Assembly: GCA_002279765.1 (NCBI GenBank)
Contig: NCCR01000020.1
Location: forward strand, 1 to 52,064
Reading direction: 5' to 3'
Length of the DNA: 52,064 bases
Source: Verrucomicrobia bacterium 12-59-8
GTDB lineage: Bacteria > Verrucomicrobiota > Verrucomicrobiae > Verrucomicrobiales > Verrucomicrobiaceae
The translations under genes and the position numbers were made by a program. Each line of letters begins with the position of its first letter. Position 1 is the first letter of the stretch. Shown here piece after piece: positions 8,625 to 16,481 of this stretch. The notes under the pieces were generated by a model. It had not been told where the DNA came from and did no database searches. It was given only the letters and a program-made list of their open reading frames with translations.

Positions 8625-9635
8625 TCACTTCAGGGCTCCGCTCCAGACCTGGGGCGATCTGACCCCGGGGCGTGCCTCACCGCCGGGGATCACGATTAGG
8701 TCCTGCCAGCGCACAGCGTTGGTCGTGACCAGCGAAAAGGGCACCTCCCCCGACTGGCTCCAGGTCTGCGACTTCACGTCGAAGACGAGAATCGAACGTG
8801 GGAAGCCGGGATGTTTCGCTTTGGGTTCGAAATTGACGTTGGCACCATCGTCACCGCCGAGGATGTAAATCTTGGCATCAATCACCGGAGCAGGATTCGG
8901 AGCCGCCACGGCCACGCGCGGCATGTCGGGCAGTTTTTTCCAGCCGGTGGCCGGTTGGTAGGCCCACGCATCGTTCAGCCATTCGCGCTCAGGTTTGCCA
9001 TCCTTGTCCGCATGCAATGCCGCACCGCTGAACAGATGTACCATGCCATCCACCGCAGCCATGCAGGCCAGGATGCGTGGTTTGCCGGGGAAGGGGGGCA
9101 GTTCCTGCCATGTTGCGTCGGCTTGTTTCAGATCGAGCGACCAAAACGTATTCATGGCGGTGGTGGCCGTTGGTGTTTCGATGCCACCGGAGATGTAAAT
9201 GACGCCATCGAATTCGCAGCCGCACATGAAGGCGCAAGGCTTCGGCAGCGGCGGTAGTTGGGCGGCTTTCTGCATCCAGAACACCTCACGGAAGTGCTCC
9301 GTGGCATTGCCTCCGCCGAGGATGACCCATCCGGCGGGAGTCGTGATACTCACCCCATAGCCATTGGGTTTGGGAAGTTTTCCAGCCACCCGCCAGGCTC
9401 CATCTGGCTTCTCCAGGGCAAAAAGCGTGTCATACCAGACCTTTGTGCCGCTCTCCCACGGCATTTTGTCGATGAAATGCGTGCCCCCGGCGACCATGAG
9501 CGTGCCGTCCACCACTCCGGCAAAAGACCCGGCGAAACCTCGTTCATCGGGCAGAGCAGGCAGTGGCGACCATGGCAAATCAGCGGCGGAGACAGTCAAA
9601 GTGAGGGACATGAGACAGAGCAGCGGGCGAAGCAT
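8625..9635 (-). CDS. Secreted kelch-repeat beta-propeller protein
   Basis: A 336-residue protein read from the ATG at 9635; thirteen further in-frame codons upstream to 9674 are probably not translated. The start gives a signal peptide (MLRPLLCLMSLTLTVSAA). The mature part has repeating blades with the kelch double-glycine pattern, for example LMVAGGTHF, WVILGGGNATE, VIYISGGIETP, YILGGDDG and LIVIPGGEARPG, six blades in all. The closest family architecture is the NanM/YjhT N-acetylneuraminate epimerase type or galactose-oxidase-like propellers. Since a sialidase/aldolase locus lies 20 kb away, a sialic acid mutarotase role is possible but unproven. The gene diverges from the DUF1501 cluster, with 66 bases between the starts. 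Confidence 0.82.
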   Translation of the reverse strand: MLRPLLCLMSLTLTVSAADLPWSPLPALPDERGFAGSFAGVVDGTLMVAGGTHFIDKMPWESGTKVWYDTLFALEKPDGAWRVAGKLPKPNGYGVSITTPAGWVILGGGNATEHFREVFWMQKAAQLPPLPKPCAFMCGCEFDGVIYISGGIETPTATTAMNTFWSLDLKQADATWQELPPFPGKPRILACMAAVDGMVHLFSGAALHADKDGKPEREWLNDAWAYQPATGWKKLPDMPRVAVAAPNPAPVIDAKIYILGGDDGANVNFEPKAKHPGFPRSILVFDVKSQTWSQSGEVPFSLVTTNAVRWQDLIVIPGGEARPGVRSPQVWSGALK

Positions 9636-9701
9636 GACCGGCACATAACGCAGGTTTGATGATAGTTCCGGCACATTGAGTGCTTATTTTGGCTACATCA
9701 A

Positions 9702-11063
9702 ATGCTCACACTTTCAGGCAAATCCCACGGCAAATTTTGCGACGGCGTCTCGCGTCGCGACTTCCTGCGCATCGGCGGTCTCGCCATGGGCGGGCTGTCC
9801 TTGCCGGAACTGCTGAAAGCCGAGGCGGAGGCGCGCACGGGCCGCAGCTTCAAATCCGTGATCATGATCTACATGTGCGGCGCTCCACCGCATCAGGACA
9901 TGTACGATTTGAAGATGGACGCGCCGCTGGAAATTCGCGGCCCCTACAAGCCCATCAAGACCGCTGTCCCCGGCATCCACATCTCCGAGCACGCACCGCG
10001 TCTCGCCAAGATCATGGACAAGCTGGTGCCGATTCGCAGCATGTACGGCTCGCCGAACGGTGCGCACGACAGCTTCATCTGCTACACCGGCAAGCCGCCG
10101 CCGCCGAACGGTGGCGGTGCCCCTGTGGGCCGTCTTTCGGATCCCCCCTCTTTGGGGTCTGTCGTTTCCCGGCTCAAAGGTCAGGCTGATCCCGCCATGC
10201 CGGCATTCGTCGGCCTCGCTCCGAAAGCCGGTCATCCGCCCTATGGCTCGCCAGGACATCCGGGTTTCTGCGGCAACACGCATGCCGCCTTCCGCCCGAA
10301 CGGCGCTGGCATGGAAGATCTCCAGCTCAATGGCATCACGCTCGACCGTCTCGAAGACCGCCGCTCGCTGCTCACGGGCTTTGACACCTTCCGCCGCGAA
10401 CTCGATGCCAGCGGTCTCGTCGGCAGCATGGACGCCTTCAATCAGCAGGCGCTGAATGTACTCACTTCCAGCAAGCTGCTCACCGCGCTCGATTTGAACC
10501 ATGAGAGCGTTAAAACCCGCGAACGCTACGGCAAGGGCGATCCCAAGAACTATGGCGACGGCGCTCCGCTCAATCTTGAGCACTTCCTCCTCGCCCGTCG
10601 TCTCGTCGAAGCCGGGGCACGTGTGGTGACGCTCAATTTCGGCCGCTGGGACTTCCACGACAACAATTACCCACAGCTCCTGCGCCATCTGCCGCTCTTC
10701 GATCAAGGCATGAGCGCCCTTGTTGAGGATCTGCATGAGCGCGGTCTCGACAAAGACGTCGCCGTCGTCGCCTGGGGCGAGTTTGGCCGCACTCCAATCG
10801 TGAACAAAGATGGCGGTCGCGACCACTGGCCGCGTGTCGGCGGTGCCTTGCTCGCGGGTGGCGGATTGCACACCGGTCAGGTCATCGGTGCCACCGACAG
10901 ACTCGGCGGCGAACCCACCGAGCGCCCGGTGCATTTCGGCGAAGTCTTTGCCACGCTCTACAAGCACATGGGCATCGACACCGTGAAGACCACCCTCAAC
11001 GATTTGACCGGCCGTCCGCAGTATCTTGTCGATGGCTGGCAGCCGATGCCGGAGCTGATTTGA
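9702..11063 (+). CDS. DUF1501 protein 1 (Tat-exported, sulfatase-fold)
   Basis: A 453-residue DUF1501 protein, the first of three in tandem. The start at 9702 gives a twin-arginine leader with SRRDFLR at residues 17-23 followed by GGLAMGGLSL. Family landmarks are the early strand KSVIMIYMCGAPPHQDM, EIRGPYKPI, a metal-site-like region with WDFHDN, and GEFGRTP followed by GGRDHWP near residue 370. DUF1501 belongs to the alkaline-phosphatase/sulfatase-like fold, but its substrate is unknown; in PVC genomes it is found beside DUF1549/DUF1553 cytochrome proteins. This copy and the one at 12834 share nearly identical leaders (FCDGVSRR) and C-termini (LTGRPQYLVDG) and are recent paralogues; the one at 11341 is more divergent. 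Confidence 0.93.
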   Translation: MLTLSGKSHGKFCDGVSRRDFLRIGGLAMGGLSLPELLKAEAEARTGRSFKSVIMIYMCGAPPHQDMYDLKMDAPLEIRGPYKPIKTAVPGIHISEHAPRLAKIMDKLVPIRSMYGSPNGAHDSFICYTGKPPPPNGGGAPVGRLSDPPSLGSVVSRLKGQADPAMPAFVGLAPKAGHPPYGSPGHPGFCGNTHAAFRPNGAGMEDLQLNGITLDRLEDRRSLLTGFDTFRRELDASGLVGSMDAFNQQALNVLTSSKLLTALDLNHESVKTRERYGKGDPKNYGDGAPLNLEHFLLARRLVEAGARVVTLNFGRWDFHDNNYPQLLRHLPLFDQGMSALVEDLHERGLDKDVAVVAWGEFGRTPIVNKDGGRDHWPRVGGALLAGGGLHTGQVIGATDRLGGEPTERPVHFGEVFATLYKHMGIDTVKTTLNDLTGRPQYLVDGWQPMPELI

Positions 11064-11113
11064 AGCGGAACGCGGCTTGCCCCTGCCGCCTTGAGGCCTT
11101 AGGGTAAGAGCAC

Positions 11114-11296
11114 ATGTATCCGATCAAAACCACCATTCCTGAAGGGTTGGCACTCAAAGAAGGGGATGAAGCCGATCTCCGGGTGGTGATCCAGGATGGG
11201 GCAGTCGTGGTAACCAAAATTCTGCGACATAAGACTGCCGCAGATTCATCAGCCGCCGATTATAAGGTCAAGCTCGGTGCCTGGAACCGGAAGTAG
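11114..11296 (+). CDS. Small AbrB/MazE-like protein, tentative
   Basis: A 60-residue ORF in the 280-base gap between two DUF1501 genes, with a purine-rich GGTAAGAG ahead of the ATG. The segment IPEGLALKEGDEADL followed by VIQDGAVVVTK resembles the swapped-hairpin AbrB/MazE fold, in which L-K-x-G-D leads to a charged strand and then a D-G-x-V/I-V-x strand. The usual N-terminal strand is shortened and there is no toxin gene beside it. It could be a small DNA-binding or degenerate antitoxin-like protein, or an unrelated small protein. The codon pattern looks coding, but confidence is limited by its length. Confidence 0.45.
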   Translation: MYPIKTTIPEGLALKEGDEADLRVVIQDGAVVVTKILRHKTAADSSAADYKVKLGAWNRK

Positions 11297-11340
11297 GCCT
11301 TTTGGAAAGGCTTTGCGACTGCGGGCGTATTCCAAGGTGC

Positions 11341-12780
11341 ATGTCATTTCCACATCCAGCGCATCCCGTTTCCCGCCGTGAAGTGATTCAGGCCGGAGCG
11401 GTGGGTTTGCTTGGCCTCGGCATGAATCATCTCAGCGCCCTCCAGGCGATGACTGCGGCCACTCAACCGCCTCGGGCGAAGTCCGTGATCTACATCTTTC
11501 TTTCCGGCGGGCTCGCGCAGCATGAGAGCTTTGACATGAAGCCCGATGCTCCCATGGAGATCCGCGGCGAGTTTAAGCCCATCCGCACCCAGACGCCAGG
11601 GCTGCACATCTGCGAGCACCTGCCCAATCTCGCGCGCATCTCGGAAAAATGGTCGCTGGTCCGGTCGCTCACGCATGGCAGCAATGATCACTCGCTGGGT
11701 CACCACATCATGCTCACAGGCCGCAGCGATGCACCGTTGGGTTTTGATCCCTCGAAGCCGAAGAAGTCCGATCATCCCAGCATGGCGGCACTTGCCACCG
11801 CACTGCTGCCGAAGCGCAAAGACAACCTGCCGCCCGCCATCGTTTTGCCTGACAAACTCGTGCATCGCGAAGGCCGCACGCTTGCCGGGCAGTTCGCGGG
11901 CACCCTTGGCGCGCAGCATGACCCGTGGTTCCTGGAGATGTCGCCCTATCATCCGAAGCACTACGGCGCGTATCCGAAATACCTGTTCCATCACGAGCGC
12001 GGCTATGAAACTGACCCCTCACTGCTTTTTCAGGCCCCGCATCTCTCGCTGCCGCAGGGGCTCACGATGGATCGCGTGATGGACCGCGTTTCCCTGCGCA
12101 ATGCCTTGGAGCAGCAAACCAGTGACCTCACCGCACTGGCCGGTGATGAAGCTTTTGATACCACACGGCAGGCGGCCATCAGCCTGCTGAGCAACCGCAA
12201 GGTGCATGACGCGTTCAGTCTGGAGAAGGTCGATCCCAAAATGCTCGACCGCTACGGCCGCCACAGCTTCGGCTGGTCATTGCTCATGGCTCGCAGGCTC
12301 GTGCAAAGCGGAGTACGTATGGTGCAGGTAAACCTTGGCAACAACGAGACATGGGACACGCATCAGGCCGCGTGGGGCAATCTGAAAAACTACCTGCTCC
12401 CGCCGATGGATCAGGCCGTGAGCGCCCTGCTCGAAGATCTCGATGCCAGCGGCCAGTTGGATGAAACGCTCATCGTCATGGGTGGTGAATTCGGCCGCAC
12501 GCCCAAAATCAAGAGCATCTCCGCCACGGCCTTGCCGGGGCGCGATCACTGGGGCCACGCCCAAAGCGTCCTGCTCGCCGGCGGCGGTATCAAGGGCGGT
12601 CGTGTCATTGGCTCCACCGACAAAATCGGCGGCTATCCCGCCAGCGATGCGCAGACGCCCGAAAATCTCGCTGCCACGATCTATGAAGCGTTGGGCCTGC
12701 CACGCGAAACCATCTGGAAGGACTTCACCGGCCGCCCGCACACGCTGTATATGGGTTCGCCGATTGGCGGTTTGGTTTGA
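11341..12780 (+). CDS. DUF1501 protein 2 (Tat-exported, sulfatase-fold)
   Basis: A 479-residue DUF1501 protein. The ATG at 11341 places the Tat motif SRREVIQ at residues 11-17, followed by a hydrophobic AGAVGLLGLG; thirteen upstream in-frame codons are ignored because they would bury the leader. Family landmarks are SVIYIFLSGGLAQHESFDM, the EIRGEFKPI signature, the histidine-rich NDHSLGHHIMLTG, WDTHQA, GEFGRTP and GRDHWGHAQSVLLAGGG. It is the divergent member of the trio, with a longer central region. It may act on a different substrate from its neighbours; the chemistry is unknown. It is followed by the third copy with a 53-base gap between stop and chosen start. Confidence 0.92.
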   Translation: MSFPHPAHPVSRREVIQAGAVGLLGLGMNHLSALQAMTAATQPPRAKSVIYIFLSGGLAQHESFDMKPDAPMEIRGEFKPIRTQTPGLHICEHLPNLARISEKWSLVRSLTHGSNDHSLGHHIMLTGRSDAPLGFDPSKPKKSDHPSMAALATALLPKRKDNLPPAIVLPDKLVHREGRTLAGQFAGTLGAQHDPWFLEMSPYHPKHYGAYPKYLFHHERGYETDPSLLFQAPHLSLPQGLTMDRVMDRVSLRNALEQQTSDLTALAGDEAFDTTRQAAISLLSNRKVHDAFSLEKVDPKMLDRYGRHSFGWSLLMARRLVQSGVRMVQVNLGNNETWDTHQAAWGNLKNYLLPPMDQAVSALLEDLDASGQLDETLIVMGGEFGRTPKIKSISATALPGRDHWGHAQSVLLAGGGIKGGRVIGSTDKIGGYPASDAQTPENLAATIYEALGLPRETIWKDFTGRPHTLYMGSPIGGLV

Positions 12781-12833
12781 ATCAGCAAGAGACACCTCTG
12801 CGCTCCCGTAGGTTTGGGCTCCTCCAACCCACC

Positions 12834-14174
12834 ATGCTCAACCTCTACTCCTATCCCAGCGGCGGCTTTTGCGATGGTGTGTCGCGCCGAAACTTCCTCA
12901 AGATCGGCGGACTCGCCATGGGCGGATTGTCGTTGAATGATGTGCTGCGTGCGGAGTCCACTCAGAAGTCGGGCAGGTCACACAAGGCGGTGATCATGAT
13001 CTTCCTGCCCGGCGGGCCGTCGCATCAGGACATGTTCGACATGAAGCCGGACGCACCGAGCGAGATTCGCGGCGAGTTCAAACCGATCTCCACCAACGTC
13101 CCGGGCATCCAGATCTGCGAGCATCTGCCGCGTCTCGCGAAGATGATGGACAAGTGTACGCTCATCCGCTCGCTGGCTGACTGCGACTCGCGCCACGATG
13201 CCTTTCAGTGTCTCACTGGCCGCAACTCCAAGCAGCAGCCTCCCGGCGGCTGGCCTTCGCTCGGATCTATTGTCTCGCGCTTGCAGGGCAGCACCAATCC
13301 CGCCATGCCGCCGTTCGTCGGTCTCGCGCCGAAGATGGGCCACATGGAGTGGGCGCGCACGGGTGAGCCGGGTTTCCTCGGCGTTGCGCATGCACCGTTC
13401 CAGCCAAATCGCGGCGGCGGCACGGAAGACATGTCGCTCCGCGGCATCACCCTCGATCGTTTGCGCGATCGCAAGTCGCTGCTCTCCAGTTTTGACACTC
13501 TACGTCGTGATCTCGATGCCACCGGCCTCATGGGCGGGGTGGATGTGTTCAATGAGCAGGCGCTCAATGTGCTCACCAGTCCGAAGCTGCTCCACGCACT
13601 GGATTTGAGTCGTGAAGACCCACGTGTCGTCGAGCGCTACGGCAAAGGTGAAAATCGCAATCGCGACGACGGCGGCCCGCGTCTGCCCGAGCACTTTCTT
13701 GCCGCGCGCCGTCTCGTCGAAGCCGGAGCACGTGTCGTCACGCTCGCCTTCAGCCGCTGGGACTACCACAGCGACAACTTCAAGCAACTCCGCGAAGACC
13801 TTCCGTTGCTCGACAGCGGACTCACCGCGCTCATCGCCGATCTGCACGAGCGTGGCATGGACCAGGATGTCTCCGTCGTCGTCTGGGGGGAATTTGGTCG
13901 TACACCGATGATCAATGCCAAAGGTGGACGTGACCACTGGCCGCGTGTCGCCTCCGCACTGCTCGCCTGCGGCGGCATGCGCCACGGTCAGGTCATCGGT
14001 GCCACCGACAAACAAGCCGGCGAACCCACCGACCGCCCCGTCGCTTTTGGCGAGGTCTTTGCCACGCTTTACAAGCAGATGGGCATCGACGTGACGAAAT
14101 CCACGCTCACCGATTTGACCGGCAGGCCGCAGTATCTCGTCGATGGCCATCTGCCAATGGCGGAGCTGGTGTGA
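12834..14174 (+). CDS. DUF1501 protein 3 (Tat-exported, sulfatase-fold)
   Basis: A 446-residue DUF1501 protein with SRRNFLK at residues 17-23 and GGLAMGGLSL. The ATG at 12834 is chosen over a TTG at 12777, which overlaps the preceding stop and would put 19 residues before the leader. It shares GGPSHQDMFDM, EIRGEFKPI, WDYHSDN, WGEFGRTPMIN, GGRDHWPRV and LTGRPQYLVDG with the first copy, so these two arose by duplication. It lies 79 bases upstream of the DUF1549/DUF1553 gene, the standard partner of DUF1501 in Planctomycetes and Verrucomicrobia. The two are thought to work together outside the cytoplasm, but the reaction is not known. Confidence 0.93.
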   Translation: MLNLYSYPSGGFCDGVSRRNFLKIGGLAMGGLSLNDVLRAESTQKSGRSHKAVIMIFLPGGPSHQDMFDMKPDAPSEIRGEFKPISTNVPGIQICEHLPRLAKMMDKCTLIRSLADCDSRHDAFQCLTGRNSKQQPPGGWPSLGSIVSRLQGSTNPAMPPFVGLAPKMGHMEWARTGEPGFLGVAHAPFQPNRGGGTEDMSLRGITLDRLRDRKSLLSSFDTLRRDLDATGLMGGVDVFNEQALNVLTSPKLLHALDLSREDPRVVERYGKGENRNRDDGGPRLPEHFLAARRLVEAGARVVTLAFSRWDYHSDNFKQLREDLPLLDSGLTALIADLHERGMDQDVSVVVWGEFGRTPMINAKGGRDHWPRVASALLACGGMRHGQVIGATDKQAGEPTDRPVAFGEVFATLYKQMGIDVTKSTLTDLTGRPQYLVDGHLPMAELV

Positions 14175-14253
14175 GCCCGATGACTCGGAAACTCACTTTC
14201 CTTTTGTCCTGCAAGACAAGATTTCATCTCTCACCCCGTAGGTTTTAGCCATT

Positions 14254-16452
14254 ATGAATCTGCCACGCTTCAGCCTCATCGCCGCCTTGTCCGCCGTCGT
14301 GCCTAGTTTCGCGGCAGATGCACCGCGTCCGCTGAATTTTGCGAACGACATCGTGCCCATCCTCACCAAGGGCAGTTGCAACTCCGGCGGTTGCCATGGC
14401 AAAGCTGGCGGACAGAACGGCTTCAAGCTCTCGCTGCTCGGCTTTGAGCCGCAGGAAGACTACGACCACATCGTCATGGAAGCGCGTGGTCGCCGTGTGT
14501 TTCCGGCGTCGGCGGAGCAGAGCCTGCTTCTGACCAAAGGCACCGCCCAGCTCCCACACGGGGGTGGCAAGAAGCTCGATCCGAACTCCGAGGACTACGC
14601 CGATCTGGCACGCTGGATTCGCGAAGGCATGCCCTATGGCAAGGACAGCGATCCCAAGATGGCGAGCATTAGCGTCGAACCCGCAAAGCTCACCATGCCG
14701 CTCAAGGCTGCGCAGCAGCTCAAGGTCACCGCACACTACACCGACGGCAGCACCCGCGACGTCACGAAGCGCGCCCTGTATGAGGCCAACGAGAAAGCCA
14801 TGGCCGAAACGAATGAAACCGGCCGCGTGCAGCTCTTTGATCTTCCCGGAGATGTCGCCGTGATGGTCCGCTATCAGGGCAAGGTTTCCACTTTCCGCGC
14901 CACCGTGCCGCTCGGAGCGCCAGTGGAAAAATTGCCAGCCTCGCGTGGCTTTGTGGATGATCTCGTCTTCGCGAAATTGAAGACCATCGGCATGCCGCCG
15001 TCCGACATCGCTGACGACGGCACCTTCATCCGCCGCGTCACCCTCGACATCACCGGCCGCCTGCCCACCGCCGCAGAAATGAAGGAATTTATGGCCTCCA
15101 AAGAGGCCGGCAAACGCAGCGCCCTAATCGACCGCTTGCTCGATAGCCCTGACTACGCCGAGTACTTCGCCAACAAGTGGAGTGCCCTCCTGCGCAACCA
15201 GCGCACACAGCCCATGTATGCGCGCGGCAGTTATCTGTTCTACTCATGGATTCGCGACAGCATCGCCGACAACAAACCTTACGATCAGTTCGTGCGTGAA
15301 GTCGTCTCCGCTTCCGGTGATCTCGACCAAAATCCTCCCGTCGCCTGGTATCGGCAGGTCAAAGAAATGAAGCAGCAGATGGAGGATGTTGCGCAGCTCT
15401 TCCTCGGCACGCGCATGCAGTGCGCACAATGTCATCACCATCCCTTTGAGAAGTGGAGCCAGCAGGACTACTACGGCTTCGCCGCCTTTTTCAGCAACGT
15501 CAGCCGCAAGCCTTCGGCCTTTGCCACTGAGGAAATGATCTTCAGCAAGCGTGGCGTCGCGCAGACCACGAACATACGCACGAAGGAAGCCGTCACACCT
15601 ACCAGCCTCGGCGGGCAGGCCTTGAAGCTGAGGCCCGAGCAGGATCCGCGTCACGCGCTCGCCGAATGGATGAGCCAGAAGGACAATGCGTTCTTTGCTC
15701 ACACACTCGTAAATCGTTACTGGAAGCATTTCTTCAATCGCGGCCTCGTCGAGCCTGAGGACGATATGCGCGAGACCAATCCGCCGGTGAATCCCGAACT
15801 GCTGAGCGCTCTCGCGGCTGACTTCGTGAAGAGCGGCTACGATTTGAAGCAGCTCATCCGCACCATCACCAACTCGACCACCTACCAGCTCAGTGCCATT
15901 CCCAACGCGCACAACGCGAAGGATCGTCAGAACTTCAGCCGCTACTATCCAAAGCGTCTCAATGCCGAAGTCCTCTACGATTCCGTCAACACGCTGCTTG
16001 ATGTCCAGACCAACTTCGCCGGTCAGGCTCCCGGCACGCGTGCCGTCGCCCTGCCGGACAACAGCTACAACCAAAGCACTTACTTCCTCAGCGTTTTCGG
16101 TCGTCCTGACTCCTCCAGCGCCTGCGAGTGCGAGCGCACCCAGGAGGCCAGCCTCGCGCAAAGCCTGCACTTGTTGAATGCCGCCGAAATCCAGACTCAG
16201 CTTTCCCGTGGCAATGGTCGTGCCGACACCCTCACCAAGGACACGCGCCCCGACGACGACAAGATCGCCGACCTCTACCACATCGCCCTCAGCCGCGACC
16301 CCAACGCCGCCGAAGTCAAATTCGCCCACTCCCATCTCGACAAGAAAACCGCAGGCAAAGCGGGCGATGCAGCCTTCCAAGGCAAAAAGGAAGCCTATGA
16401 AGACATCCTCTGGGCGCTGCTCAACACGAAAGAGTTCCTCTTCAATCACTAG
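14254..16452 (+). CDS. DUF1549/DUF1553 cytochrome-like protein
   Basis: A 732-residue secreted protein. Residues 1-20 are a signal peptide. A PSCyt1-like segment follows with C42-NSGG-C47-H48, a CX4CH variant of the c-heme motif, in the family context GGCHGKAGGQNGFKLSLLGF. Residues about 135-220 form an Ig-like (Big_2) domain. The DUF1549 domain starts near 228 (VDDLVFAKLK, then DITGRLPTAAEM) and includes CAQCHHHPFEKW with C390, C393 and H394, a canonical CxxCH. DUF1553 follows (about 455-700) with HTLVNRYWKHFFNRG, YPKRLNAEVLYDSV and FGRPDSSSACECERTQEASLAQSL. These proteins are presumed periplasmic electron-transfer or oxidoreductase partners of DUF1501 proteins. No enzymatic activity is established. 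Confidence 0.93.
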   Translation: MNLPRFSLIAALSAVVPSFAADAPRPLNFANDIVPILTKGSCNSGGCHGKAGGQNGFKLSLLGFEPQEDYDHIVMEARGRRVFPASAEQSLLLTKGTAQLPHGGGKKLDPNSEDYADLARWIREGMPYGKDSDPKMASISVEPAKLTMPLKAAQQLKVTAHYTDGSTRDVTKRALYEANEKAMAETNETGRVQLFDLPGDVAVMVRYQGKVSTFRATVPLGAPVEKLPASRGFVDDLVFAKLKTIGMPPSDIADDGTFIRRVTLDITGRLPTAAEMKEFMASKEAGKRSALIDRLLDSPDYAEYFANKWSALLRNQRTQPMYARGSYLFYSWIRDSIADNKPYDQFVREVVSASGDLDQNPPVAWYRQVKEMKQQMEDVAQLFLGTRMQCAQCHHHPFEKWSQQDYYGFAAFFSNVSRKPSAFATEEMIFSKRGVAQTTNIRTKEAVTPTSLGGQALKLRPEQDPRHALAEWMSQKDNAFFAHTLVNRYWKHFFNRGLVEPEDDMRETNPPVNPELLSALAADFVKSGYDLKQLIRTITNSTTYQLSAIPNAHNAKDRQNFSRYYPKRLNAEVLYDSVNTLLDVQTNFAGQAPGTRAVALPDNSYNQSTYFLSVFGRPDSSSACECERTQEASLAQSLHLLNAAEIQTQLSRGNGRADTLTKDTRPDDDKIADLYHIALSRDPNAAEVKFAHSHLDKKTAGKAGDAAFQGKKEAYEDILWALLNTKEFLFNH

Positions 16453-16481
16453 GCGCTCACCGCCTCCAGCGGAATCCGCCA

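Noticed and set aside
8452..8868. A 138-codon plus-strand frame after mfd
   Set aside because: Half of it overlaps the kelch gene antisense and its translation is low in complexity with no start signal.
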